Below, piece after piece: positions 21,771 through 33,070 of a stretch of DNA of 64,000 nucleotides; position 1 is the stretch's first letter, and each line of letters begins with the position of its first letter. The notes under the pieces were generated by a model, which worked only from the letters and a program-made list of their open reading frames with translations, was not told where the DNA came from and did no database searches. The DNA comes from Acephala macrosclerotiorum (Eukaryota > Ascomycota > Leotiomycetes > Helotiales > Mollisiaceae). A program made the translations under genes and the position numbers. The stretch covers positions 124,001 through 188,000 of the forward strand of contig MU119216.1 in the NCBI GenBank assembly GCA_014904845.1, given 5' to 3'.

Positions 21771-23634
21771 CTATGCTTCCTTCTCTGCTCTCAGTCGGTC
21801 ATATCGCAGCATCGCTCCAAGCAACACCTGGGCTCCATTTCCGCAATCTTCCGAACTACAATACTCTTCTGGATTATGGCTCACACCATCTCTACAAGGC
21901 ACGAAAATCATCGATGTTGGGACTCGTCTCGAAGTATAGACGCTGTCATGTCCCGCTCCCGAAGTCATTCTCTGTACCAAGTTTGCAGATTTCGTGCCCA
22001 GCATATCTGCTGCACTAGCTTCAACGCACTTGATGCAGTCATCGTGGAACTTCGTAGCAGGAGAATCAGTGTCAAGTTGCCACACCACAGTACAACCTCT
22101 TCCTTTCGTCCCCAAAGCATTGAGTCCACCGATATCCTCGCCACTTGCAATCTTTGAGAAGTCCGTCTTAAGAGCTTCCTCAAGACGAGCCAATGTCGCA
22201 TCTTCCTTGCATCTGATGTCCAAAGAGAATTGAACAAATCCAGGAACAGTATTCGTCGAGCCGGGCTTCAAGTTCAGAATGCCGGTGGAAGCCAAGCAGC
22301 CCAGTTCTGAAGCTTTGTTATGGCTATGCAAAATCAACTTGGCGGCTGTCAGCATAGCATCTGAACGGTTCTTGAAGTCGGTCGTTCCGGTATGACAATC
22401 TCTTCCTTTCACGGTGATGGTAAACCATTTGTAAGCTTGGACACCTTCCACAGCTCCAATCTTCCCACCAGAATTCTCCAAGATTGGACCTTGTTCAATA
22501 TGAAGCTCGAAATGAGCTCCAATGGGATTCGCTTTGTAACTTGCTTCCATGGAACCAATATACCCTATCCTCTCTAATTCAGACCTTTGAGTCGCTTTGC
22601 CACCTCCTACCTCGACGACATTGTAGGCTTGTTCGAGAGTGAATGCTCCAGCCCAGACACCGGATGAGACCATGGAGATGGGGAATCGGGCGCCTTCTTC
22701 GTTGGTCCAGTTGATGACTCCTGTTGGATATTCTGTCTCAATTTTGTTGTCGTTCATGGTCTTTAGAGCTTCAATGCCAGCATGAACTCCTAGAATGCCG
22801 TCGTATCTACCACCAGTTGGCTAGTAACTTATCAGGAACCATTTCCAGAACGAAAGATTGGGGAAAGTTAACGAACTTGTGTATCTAAATGTGATCCAGC
22901 AAATGTAGGAGAACCGTCCTTCTTTCCAGGACGAACTGCAAAGATATTCCCTACACATTGAAAGCTAAATAATTTGACATGGGGCTAGGTGTACTCAGAT
23001 GACTTACCCATAGCATCGATGGTGACCTTACATCCCAATGACTTTGTAGTCTCCACAAACCAATCTCTTACTTGCTTGTCAGGATCACTAAGGGTCAGGC
23101 GAGCCATGCCAACATCTGTTTCTTCCCTATAAATTTTTCAGCGACCTGTCTCATGGAACGAGACTATGTTAAATCATTGCAGGGGAAACACAATTAGACT
23201 CCGAAATCGAATATCCCAGCTCGGGATTCGGGAGGATATTGTAAACTATTGCACCCAACCAAGTTTTGAAGCAATTGTCTAGGCTCAAATTCCGATTTCA
23301 AATCGAGTACTCAAAGTAGTTGAAACATTGAAATCAAAAGATATAAAACAAAATGTCAAGTTAAACAAGTGAAATTCTTCATGACTTACGGTCCCCATCT
23401 CTCCCCTTTACCCCACTCACACGTGGTATGCAAGTCCCTCCATAACCTCTCTCTATCAATCTTTACAGCAGCAAACTCGTTATCTGTCATCTCTGTAGTC
23501 CTTAAGAACCGTAATGGAGTTGTAGAAAATGATCTGACGTCTAGTCTCTGAATATGGACCAATCTTGGTGACCGGAGATTTAAGATGGGGTTTGGCCGTG
23601 AACGGCAGAGAAGACGGAAGGCAGGCGATAGCAT
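21771..23634 (-). CDS. M20-family N-carbamoyl-amino-acid hydrolase / ureidopropionase-type enzyme
   Basis: Zinc-dependent amidohydrolase of the M20 carbamoylase family (N-carbamoyl-L-amino acid hydrolase, beta-alanine synthase or allantoate amidohydrolase relatives), acting on carbamoyl nitrogen compounds. Exons 23634-23390, 23126-23008, 22950-22877 and 22820-21771 give 495 residues in phase. Metal and catalytic blocks are all present: AGSHLDTQPTGGRYDGILG, NEEGARFP, HFELHIEQGP, SGAGHDS and CRDGVSHNPEEY. The N-terminus (RSFSTTPLRFLRT) looks like a mitochondrial targeting sequence. Intron 1 is long (263 nt), and its acceptor is the least certain part of the model. Intron 3 uses the unusual donor GTTCGT. 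The substrate cannot be fixed from sequence; Leotiomycete copies are often annotated as beta-ureidopropionase. Confidence 0.9.
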
Positions 23635-23982
23635 GATTGTAGGTTGTGAAGTAGGTTGCGAATATTGTCAAGAGTAGACTTGAGAAGGTTGAGTGCGAGA
23701 ACGATTTGAGGTCTATGGAGGAAGGTATTGGCCCGCCAACGTCCTGATTGGCCAAGAGTGGGGTCTTAGATACTTAAAATTAGAATAGGAATTGGAATGG
23801 CAGTCAATGTACCAAGTGTCACAGGACCTTTAGAAAGTAGATGTTGGTATCAGAAAACACAACGCTCCCGTTTCATTTACTGTAAACTTCTGCTATGCCC
23901 GACCGCTAGAACAGACCACCCAGACCCAAGTATCCCATAACGCCTCGCTGTTGTACCACAAAATGAAGAACATTGAGATATC

Positions 23983-25011
23983 TCATGCCTTAGCCTTGGC
24001 CTTTCCCTTTCCTTTTGCATTCGGCTTCGCGGGTGCCTTTGCTTTCGTAACTTTTGCTTTGCCCTTTCCCTTCGCAGGAGCAGGTGGAGGTGTTGGCTCT
24101 TTGACAACCTCTTCCTCAACCTCATCTTCTTCCATTTCCTCTGGGATATCCTCCTTCACATCCTCGTCTTCGTTCTCGTCCTCATCACTGCTCATGAACT
24201 CGTCATCCTCATCGAAGCCAAAGAATGACTGAGGCTTGGACTTTGGCTTAGACTTGACGTCTGTTTCCGATGGTGGCGTTGTGTCTTTGGAACTTGTGCC
24301 GGCCATTTCGTCGTCGTCCTCACTTCCAGAATTGCCAGATCCCGAAGCACCGCAGTGTGATGCTGCCAGGAGATTGTCCTTGTAGTTGCCGGACTTTATA
24401 GCAGTCAGAACAGCGCCTCTCGTTCTCTCATTGGCCTCCTCCTTGTCCTCAACCCACTGCCCATCGACCTTGCCCTTGCTTCCAGACTTGAGTTCTTCTT
24501 CTCTTCGTTCTGCTAGTTCCACAACCTGCTCCCAGCGCTTTCGTCGCTCTTCTTTTTCCTTCTTGGCCATTTCCGGCTTGATGGCGAGATACTCTGCTAG
24601 AGCTTTGGCCTCGTTAACTGTTCTCAGTCTGCGGCCATCTAAATTTCTGCTGGATCCATTGTCTTCGCCTTGAGTCCGCTTGCGCTTTGATGACATGCGG
24701 CCACCTGCTGCTCTAAGTTGGGATCCGAACCCTCCTTTACCACCACATAGCGGGAGTGCGAGTCTGAGAGACAAGAAGTCATCTTGCGGGCTGGTAAGTA
24801 AACCGGATATGGGCGATGTAGAAGTGATTGGTAGCTGTTTGTTGGAGATGGTTGTGAAGATTAGGCGGTTGTTGTGTGCTGGGAGGCGTTCATGAATGCG
24901 CTCTTGAAGCTGCGATATAGAGGTCTCGGCGGGGAGTGGAAGCACGAGGGTAGACGGTAGATTCAGGCCCGGGAAGGAGGTGAGGAGAACATTTATCGTT
25001 GAACGCGCCAT
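23983..25011 (-). CDS. SDE2: Sde2, ubiquitin-fold splicing and genome-stability factor
   Basis: Single-exon gene, 342 residues. The N-terminal ~90 residues form a ubiquitin-like fold ending in the family signature GGKGG (residues 90-94, context [18 protein letters not shown]). Deubiquitinases cut between GG and K to release an active C-terminal Sde2 starting with Lys. In fission yeast the released form joins the spliceosome and helps excise selected introns; in human cells it acts at replication forks. A coiled charged helix follows ([20 protein letters not shown]). The acidic Ser/Asp/Glu tail ends in Lys/Ala repeats ([10 protein letters not shown]). Length and order fit filamentous-fungal Sde2. 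Divergent from eS10, with ~255 bp between start sites. Confidence 0.95.
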   Translation of the reverse strand: MARSTINVLLTSFPGLNLPSTLVLPLPAETSISQLQERIHERLPAHNNRLIFTTISNKQLPITSTSPISGLLTSPQDDFLSLRLALPLCGGKGGFGSQLRAAGGRMSSKRKRTQGEDNGSSRNLDGRRLRTVNEAKALAEYLAIKPEMAKKEKEERRKRWEQVVELAERREEELKSGSKGKVDGQWVEDKEEANERTRGAVLTAIKSGNYKDNLLAASHCGASGSGNSGSEDDDEMAGTSSKDTTPPSETDVKSKPKSKPQSFFGFDEDDEFMSSDEDENEDEDVKEDIPEEMEEDEVEEEVVKEPTPPPAPAKGKGKAKVTKAKAPAKPNAKGKGKAKAKA

Positions 25012-25265
25012 TATTCTATCGTAGTGAGGGCTTGCTGCGGATGCGTATGGTGGTGTGACTGTCGTGAAGACCTGGAGGCTGAATCGAAGTTCAAGATCTC
25101 GAGTGGCTGAAGATGCTAGTCTACTTAAATACTAGCCATCCAGCCACAGGTGTGGCTCACGCTCGCTTACGGCCCACCAGTCCACACCAAAAATCAATTC
25201 TCAAATTATCGCGAACATTCCTCATCTTCTTCACGACCAGAACGAATCACTCGACAACCGCCAAA

Positions 25266-25883
25266 ATGTTTGTTGATCCTACTGCGACGGATTACGCGGG
25301 TGCTAATTATCTACAGGCTTATTCCCAAGGCAGACCGCAAGAAGATCCACGAGTACCTCTTCCGCGAGGGTGTGCTCGTCGCAAAGAAGGACTACAACCT
25401 CCCAAAGCACAACGACATTGACACCAAGAACCTCTACGTCGTCAAGGCCTGCCAATCTCTTACCTCCCGCGGCTATGTCAAGACCCAATTCAGCTGGCAA
25501 TACTACTACTACACTCTCACCCCAGAGGGTCTCGACTACCTCCGCGAATGGCTCCACCTCCCCGCTGAGATTGTCCCTGCTACGCACATCAAGCAACAGC
25601 GATCTCATGCTCCCCCTCGTGGTATGATGGGTGGCGATGGTGAGCGTGAGCGCAAGCCTTTCGGTGGACGTGGCGGCCGCGGTGGTGACAGAGATCGTGG
25701 TGACCGTGAGGGAGGTTACCGCAGACGTGATGCTGGCGAGGGCAAGGAGGGTGCACCATCTGGAGAGTTCGCTCCTCAATTGTGAGTATACCTGCTACGC
25801 CTGTTTAATTTGCAAAATGCTGACTCTTTACTAGCCGTGGTGGATTCGGACGTGGACGTGGTGGAGCTGCTCCTCCTTCTTAA
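25266..25883 (+). CDS. RPS10: 40S ribosomal protein eS10
   Basis: Small-subunit ribosomal protein near the mRNA entry and beak. The conserved start, [19 protein letters not shown], is obtained only if the initiator codon is split: exon 1 ends with AT (25266-25267), a 49-nt intron follows (25268-25316, gtttgt...ctacag), and exon 2 begins with G (25317). Exon 2 runs to 25781 and exon 3 is 25835-25883; the total is 171 residues. S10_plectin-type blocks are present ([40 protein letters not shown]). The tail is rich in RGG/DRG repeats. Reading from the unspliced ATG gives a different frame that ends after about 50 codons and lacks all family sequence. Divergent from SDE2. Confidence 0.93.
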
Positions 25884-27034
25884 TTTGGCATTTCGTTCTG
25901 CTTGCTTTGCATCCGACAGAAATACCTTCACATATTCTACAATGAGTGGTTGGCTGGACAGTAGCGCGTTTGGTCGAATGGTGATAGCAACCGCCGGGGG
26001 AGCATAGGTCGTAGTTGGAAGTTGACACTTCAAAACTGTCAGGTAGCATATCAAGCTTCTTCCATGAAACTTACAGTCTCATCATTGTGCTACCGAAATG
26101 CAAAGTGATTCACGCCGTACACGTATTTGTGTCACGTTTGACATCAACCTGCATGTTCTCTAAGTTCGTTCATCTAACTGCTTAGATCTTGCGGGTCACG
26201 AAGTACTGTGATGGGAATCTGAAGGAGAATTATGTGCATTCGACCTCATCTCGTTCTATCTTCCGCTTCAACGTTACTCTCGCCCAGACAATCAAGCCTG
26301 AAGCCCCTTGCGAATAAAGCTTCAAGACCCCCAAACTTATCGGTCTTCCCTACATCTCACAAAGGTGCAGACTTCAAGATCAGGCGAGAAAGAGCGCGCA
26401 TCTCCCCGGTTGAGCAGAAATGACCTGCAAAAGTAAGGTCTTAACTTGAAAACCAGGCGGCAAGAAAAGCAAAGTGTGGAGATCCCTATCCGTATGTAGC
26501 CTTCATTGGCAGCCCGGATGATATCGTGGCGTGTCTGGGATCATCGATTGGGTCGGGCGACGCCAAAAGGCTGACAGGAAAAATGTCGTGTCACGAGATG
26601 TCCCTGCAGCTCCACCACCGGAAGCAATCTGCTCGCCCAGTAACGTCGTCGAGACAAGGTCTCGAATCAAAAACTGGGGTAAAGATCCAATTGGTGGTCT
26701 ATCAGAAGTTTGATGCAGCTCCAACACTGTTTTCTCTTGGAGGCTTTTTCGTTTGCATTCGTGGCCCAGTAGCTGCGATGGTCGTTTGGTCACTTGGTGG
26801 GGCAACCCCTCGCTCTTGCCGTAGCGGGGTTGTTGGGTGAGAACAGGGAAGATAAGGTCAGAGCGGTCGATGGGCGAGTTATCCCACGTAGTAGAGGGGT
26901 TATTAAAACTTTGAGCTTTCTCCCTGTCAACAAATCTATTCCTTTTGCTTCCTTTCTGCAAAATCTCAACAAATTCACCAAACAACCAAACAGTTCAAAC
27001 TCACTCAGTTGACTACCAAGCATACACCAGCAAG
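25884..27034. other. Intergenic; upstream region of the polyol dehydrogenase gene
   Basis: No convincing gene. Overlapping ORFs on both strands (for example 26503-26985 minus) lack any domain. The last ~150 bp are rich in A/C and include the dehydrogenase leader. Confidence 0.5.
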
Positions 27035-29413
27035 ATGTCTCTCCCCAAGGGTAAGTGACGTGAGCTCCGAGGAGCTTCTCTTCTTCCAATTTCTGCTTTG
27101 GGTCTGTGAAAACTGGACTCACCGATACTCAATGTCCCCGTACTCCTGGAAAATGCTTCAGTCCTTCAGAAGTTGTTGAGCCATGAGTGCTGACTTCGAG
27201 ATCTAACAGAAATGAAGGCTTTGAAGTACATTACCCCGCTTTCCTCGATGCTAGCAGATCCGCGGTGTGCAAGGAGGAGTGAATCCTACACTGGCATTGC
27301 CAGGAGGAGGATCAATTAGAAATATTCAGTCTAAATCGAGCTCCAGCTGATGTCGCCAATAGGTACACCAAGCCAGAGGAGTACTCGGTCGTGACTGTTC
27401 CTCTCCCAAAGATGAGAGACAATGACGTCCTCATTGTACGTACTGCCCCTTCTTAATGTTCCCCCTCCATAGGCCATCGATCTGCGAGGACTTTCACATA
27501 TTACTGTCGATTGAGGAAACCAAATACTAACTATTTGTAACAGAAAGTCAAGGCCTGTGGTGTCTGCGGTGGGTCATACCCAAAACATCATGGCTTCGAG
27601 GAGGCAATTTGCTGAACGAGAATATAGGAACCGACTTGCACATTCATGAAGGAGAATTCATTGCAAAGGTTGGCAGCAGCTCTTATATATGCCCAACGGC
27701 CCTTCACTTCCCCTCCACTCCTTCCTTGGTCTGTGATTGGTTGCATTCGGCATGATCGCATACCTTGATGGGCGAATCTCCACATCCTATCAAGCTAACG
27801 CCCCCTGATGAATAACATGCTAATAAGTCGTGCTCTAGTTCCCACTCATTCCTGGTATGCCACGTTTTCATTCCCATACCCCTTAACGAGCCTTATCCTT
27901 CCATTCTTGTTTCGACGTCTGCCAAGTCAGCGAGAGAGATGTAACTTGAAAGCACGGGATGCAGCCTGAGCGTTTGGTAGCTGTGCGAATACACAGAGGA
28001 AATCATACTCTCTAAGACTACTCCTAGACGAAGCTCAGACGCTGTCACTGGATCTGAAATCACATAAGTTTGAGACTTCAGCATCATAGACGCGGCTCTG
28101 TTCACTTTAGCAACACCCTCGTCTTCTGGATCCTTGTCTCTTAATTGCAGATGGAAATGCTGACTTGATCTCAGGTCATGAGACTGTTGGTGTCGTTGCT
28201 GCTATTGGTAAGGATGTCAAGGGCTTCAAGGTTGGCGAGCGAGTCTGCGCAGAGTATGTGCTCTTTTCTCTGGTCTATAGAATTCTACTAACTCCTCGCT
28301 AGCAACTCCGAATTGTGCAACGAGTGCTTCTACTGCCGGCGTGGACAGCTCTTACTCTGCGAGCACTTCGAGGCACACGGTGTCACCATGGGTAGGATCC
28401 CACAGCAACGACTTTTCTCAAATATCCTAACGAATGATAGATGGTGGCTTTGCCGAGTACTGCGCTTACCCAGCTGGAAAGGTCTTCAAGCTCCACAATC
28501 TCTCTGATGTTGACGCTACTCTCCTCGAGCCAGCCTCATGCGCTGCACATGGTCTCGACAAGATCTCTCCCAAGCTCGGCTCATCCGTTCTGATGTTCGG
28601 AGCTGGACCTACTGGTTTGGTGCTTTCACAAATGCTGAGACAAGTACGTAACCCCGCCAAAATTTACTTATATTCCTTGTTCTACCTATGGAACTGTTGC
28701 TAACGATCCTCAGAATGGTGGTTGCCACGTTGTTGTTGCTGCTCCTAAGGGTCTGAAGATGGACCTCGCTAAGAAGCTTGATGCTGCTGATGTATGTTGA
28801 TACATAACGTGTTATTAAACCCCTAAGCTAAGCGAGACAGGTCTACATCGAACTTTCACGAGAAAACCCCGAGGCTCAATTCGAGAAGCTCAAGGCTGAT
28901 AACCCATACGGCTTCGAGTACGTTTAACCTTTGATTCCGAGTATATTTTGGGTTTAAGTTGCTAACATTTAGGGTGTAGCATTGTCGTTGAGGCTACTGG
29001 ATCACCAAAGATTCTTGAGGATGCGATCAACTATGTCCGCCGTGGTGGAAAGCTTGTGTAAGTAGGCTCAGAACCATGCTCGTGTAGACAATTGCTGATC
29101 TGATTGTGTTTCTAGTGTGTACGGAGTCTACTCATCCTCCGCTAAGGTCTCTTGGCCACCATCCAAGATCTTTGGTGACGAGATCACCATCATTGGATCC
29201 TTCTCTGAGACTTACATGTTCCGTACGTAGCCTCATTGTGCCCAGACGAGGTATCGCTGACATTCCATAGCTGCGGCTCTCGACTATCTTGACTCAGGCA
29301 AAGTCAAGGTTGCTGGTATCGTCAACAAGACCTACAAGCTCGAGCAATGGGGTGAGTGCTTGGAGGCTATGAAGAATAAGTCTGCCATCAAGGCTGCGAT
29401 CGTCTTCGATTAA
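27035..29413 (+). CDS. Zinc-dependent polyol dehydrogenase (D-arabinitol/sorbitol type MDR)
   Basis: Medium-chain dehydrogenase/reductase oxidising sugar alcohols, 346 residues. Fourteen exons are needed: 27035-27050, 27210-27225, 27363-27435, 27544-27568, 27628-27668, 27839-27854, 28175-28253, 28303-28391, 28441-28643, 28714-28791, 28841-28917, 28980-29057, 29116-29222 and 29271-29413. Every join keeps phase, and together they rebuild the conserved chain. Catalytic zinc ligands are in ACGVCGTDLHIHEGEF and PGHETVG. The structural-zinc Cys quartet is CNECFYCRRGQLLLC. The nucleotide-binding motif is FGAGPTGL. IVVEATGSPKILEDAINYVR and VSWPPSKIFGDEITIIGSF resemble fungal D-arabinitol dehydrogenase (ARD1-like); sorbitol/xylitol dehydrogenase activity cannot be excluded. 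The intron density is very high for an ascomycete. Introns 1, 2, 5 and 6 are 159, 137, 170 and 320 nt; the others are mostly ~50-110 nt. Confidence 0.9.
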
Positions 29414-31082
29414 TCCTTTACCCTGAATGCTACGCTGCTTCCTTCCGGAATAAGATCGGAATGTAAAAGCTAGAGAACTAGATGTGCCGAGTATGAGATA
29501 TGAAATCCATCAAATATTAACTTTGAATCAACGTGCCATAATGCTAACCACAACATGAGCATTGAAGATAGCTTGATGACATGAATGGGGAGATTGAATC
29601 CAACCTTGACACTCGTTCTCGCCGGCGATCGATGTCTGAGGAGGATCTTGCAAAGGACCATTGAAACACCCTGGTTGCTGGCTGAAACTCGAGATTGTCT
29701 TCCTCGCCTGGCTGCCTTGTTATTCATAGCATCCTCTGCACTAATTTCCTGCGACTATCGAGAATGATATTAAAGCTGAGGTCTCGAACAACGCTTCGAT
29801 TAGTTTCTAGCCTCGCTAGCTACCGCTATAGGAACGGAGGACGCGAAACCCACGTTTGCTAAAGGACGGGTAGTGGTTTGTGGTTTGTGAGAATAGTTGT
29901 TACTAGGTGTAGATCAGACGATAAGATTGGTATGGAATTGACAAGACAAGGGACATTGACAGCGAACACCAGATATCTTAGAAGAAGAGGACGAACAAGA
30001 GTCAAAACTTCACGTAGCTCGCAGCAACGACGATCCTGAGATAGGTCGAGACTCTGAGGCAAGTTTATCGCTCGGTGGGAGTGGAGTGTTGCGCGAATGA
30101 TGGGGCACACTGGCGCAGCCATATCTATCACGTTCATAAATCTCCTAGGCAGAGTTTCTGATATGCTGTCATACAATGGTGATAGTACAGTAGTTCTTCC
30201 ACTTTCGCACTGCCGTCAGCCTCTTGTGTGCCGATATATTTTCTCCCTTCCCTCTTCTCCATTCTCCTCCGCTCTCCTTGCTCCTCTCTGCTTCTCGTCT
30301 GCTATTCTTTGTGCTTCGTTGGTTGGTGCGGCCAACCATTCCTGACGAGGCGCCGAAGTAGGTGATAAAACCGGGGCGGACAACTAGAATGACTGAGGTT
30401 GGCAGTGGAAACGGACAAAGAGGCCGACAAAGAGACCGACAAGATTGACAATAAGATCGCTTCAGAGGCCTCCTCGAAGTCTTCAAGTTTCATATTGCCT
30501 GAATCGAACCCGTTGGCTCGCTTTTCGAGGTAAAAGCGATCCCGGTTGGTAAGAGCAGGGGCACGAGGAGATAATGTTGCTGGTCCAGCTGCAAGTGGCA
30601 CCCCGCTCCTCCTTATCCCACCTCTGCGAATTAACTGTAAAATAGCTGAGCTACACTCCGCTCCTCTCTTCCGCTTCAATGTCCCATCCCTCCACGTACT
30701 TATTCTCGCAGTTCCAAAACTCTTCTGCAGTTGAAGATGTGATTTTGAAGGCCAATATTTAAGATTGTCGAGGCATAGTCGGTCGAGTTTGAATCGCGTC
30801 TCACCGATCAGCTTTGGAAGAAAGGAGGGAAAGGGCGTGCTATGGAATAGCCTGCTGATGAGGCATACTCAATCTACGCACTAGTGATAGAGTACGGTAC
30901 ACCAACTACTTTGCTTTGACTTGAAGGAACGCACGCGTGGCCCTCATCCAAAGGTAGCTCTTGGCTGAAAAGAAAACAAAAAGACATTGCGTAATGGAAC
31001 GGAATCGAAGCGGACGAAAGATCTAGATTTTAAAACGAATGTGGAAGTTGGAGTGTATAGTCGGAAGGCACATACATTTCCA
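29414..31082. other. Intergenic, 1.7 kb, no gene seen
   Basis: Separates the convergent 3' ends of the polyol dehydrogenase and the polymerase gene. A pyrimidine-rich strip lies at ~30235-30330. ORFs such as 30302-30679 (minus) are low-complexity with no family match. No tRNA or 5S pattern was noticed. Confidence 0.45.
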
Positions 31083-33070
31083 CTACTCTTCAAGACTATG
31101 GAAACGCTCATGCGCCGGCATTGCAAATGCAGGCATGACGGCGCCACACTCATTGCATTTCTCCTGGCCCTCATCTTCGTCCTCGTCATCTTCCCAGACC
31201 CCTTGCTCTTCAACCGATGTCTGTGTCGGTTGTATAGCATCCTCTGAGCCGTTCACAATACTATCGAAAACTTCATTTCCAGCACTTGGATCTGTCTGTA
31301 TAGCATTAAGCGACTCGTTCTCCTCAGTCATCGGTGATGGGTCTGGCGGGACGTCTCTATCCTCGACCTTCCACTCCTTCAGCACCTCTTCCTGTCTCTT
31401 GAACATCCGTCCGACGTCTCGTCCTCCGCCTTTGCCATCTTCGCTTGCCGTTTCGACCATATTCGTTACTCCAATATTGATTAAGCTTAAGTTCCAACCT
31501 CTTGGAGACGGATGAAGCCTTCGAAACATGGGGACCAAGGTTTCTTGGACGAGTTTCTCAATGATAGATTCGAATTCCTCTCTGAGGCTGAAGACGAAAC
31601 TCGGTAGAGGGCCAGACCTAGATATTCTGTTGAAGGTTCGACTCCTTGTACCATCCGCATTCAAAGGTGGACGTAGCCTTGTAGAAAGACGGGCAGTCTT
31701 TGGATGAGCTATCCACCGCTTTCCAACCACTGAGTCGGGATCGTCGTCGTCCTCGAGGAGATCTGTATGCATCCTTTTGAGGAGGCTTGTAGCAAGAACT
31801 CTAAGCTCTTTCAGGACTTGCGGCATAGTGTCTAGACGAATGTAGGAGTCCTCAATGCTAATCTGAGTGGGAACTTTCTTCGCTTGTTGGACTTCTGTAT
31901 CATCAATACCGTTGATGAGATTCCATGCCTTACCTCCAATGCCTCTCTCTGCACCCGGACCACCAAGGATCTTCTCGAGAAGGTCTGGCCCCATTCCAGG
32001 GAAGAGACGGACATCTTGGATTGTAACGGACTCCTTCGTGCCACCGTATATTAGGCCCGTGTCAAAATCTGCAGGTCGTGAAAGTACATGGTTGCGGATC
32101 CGCTGCGACATTTTGAAGCCAATTCCGGGAACTTTGCCAATGTCATGGCTATCAATAAACGTCGTGACATTGCTTTCTACGCTAGTGTCGGCATCTTGTT
32201 CGGTAATTGCATACGGTGGGAGAAGTGTAGTCTGGCCTTTCGGCTTATTCAGGTTTCCAACAAGTTTGCTAAGGATCTTGTTGGTTGAAATCCCTACTGT
32301 GGATGTGTACCCTTTCTGTTCCTCCAGAGCCCACCTAAGATGTTGTGCTAGATGAGAGCCTAAAGTAAGCCGAGTCATGAGGTTATTTTCGGCATCTTGA
32401 TTCGGGTTGGCCAACGTAACTGGCGTCCCAAATACGTGTCCGGCTATTTTTGTCGCATCAAAGGAGAAACCGATAGTCGGGTCGTCTCGCTGCAATTGGA
32501 AGAACGAGTGCTCAAGATCATGAGGGTTGAGAAGACTGATGTTAAAGTCCACAACGTCCGTCAGATCCATCCACACCTCATCAAAGCCCAACCTTTCAAC
32601 CTTTCCGCTCCAGGTAAAAGCAGCCAAGAAGTTACATAAAGCTTTCGAGGCATCACGGAAACGTCCCAGCTCTTCTCCAAGAACAATTACAACATCAGGT
32701 ACAATTTTCTTGGCTTCGTTTATGAGTTGTAGTTTGTGGAGGCCGCGACGTCTGGCTTCGTAGTTACACGTAACAATTATTTGTTTCTTGTCCAAATTAG
32801 AGATGGTGTGAGGGCTGATGATGGATTATGAATGTTGTTACCTGTTGTACAGCCTGGAGGAGTCAGCATAAGTCCAACTTGAAGGTCTCGTGTTTACTGA
32901 CCAGCGGCACTGATTTCAGACTTGGGTTCTCATTCTCAAAGACCGAGGCGTAAAAGCAGTCGTAGTCCTAATTTTATCAGCCGTTGACGGGCTGATTGTG
33001 GCATTGAAGCACTGACAAAATGTATAATGAGCCTGTCGTCGCGTCTCTTCTGAGGCTTCGCGCCCGGCAT
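31083..33070 (-). CDS. Y-family DNA polymerase, iota type, with C-terminal UBZ-like finger
   Basis: Translesion DNA polymerase of 611 residues. Exons are 33070-33017, 32967-32902, 32853-32842 (12 nt) and 32786-31083, all in phase. The palm starts with HFDYDCFYASVFENENPSLK, then the micro-exon residues AVQQ, then KQIIVTCNYEARRRGL. The second catalytic block is RLGFDEVWMDLTDV, which fits polymerase iota better than eta (eta has S-x-DE-x-Y/F). Further blocks are STVGISTNKILSKLVGNLNK and the helix-hairpin-helix IGKVPGIGFKMSQRI. The little-finger region ends in WNLSLINIGVTNM. The C-terminus has CNEC...H...H (C588, C591, H603, H607), a UBZ3-like ubiquitin-binding zinc finger. Start ATG 33070 gives the short basic lead MPGAKPQKRRDDRLIIHF; another ATG lies further upstream. 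Single-gene locus with no linked repair genes. Confidence 0.9.

Noticed and set aside
25266..25421. Frame starting at the contiguous ATG of the eS10 locus
   Set aside because: Gives about 50 residues unrelated to eS10; the split-codon splice restores the whole family sequence instead.
26503..26985. 160-codon minus-strand ORF upstream of the polyol dehydrogenase
   Set aside because: No domain, and opposed by equally long ORFs on the other strand in promoter-like DNA; the composition does not look coding.
27893..28105. 70-codon minus-strand ORF
   Set aside because: Lies wholly inside intron 6 (320 nt) of the polyol dehydrogenase and has no recognisable feature.
30302..30679. 125-codon minus-strand ORF in the 29.4-31.1 kb gap
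   Set aside because: Low-complexity Ser/Leu/Arg text made from a pyrimidine-rich strip; no family match.
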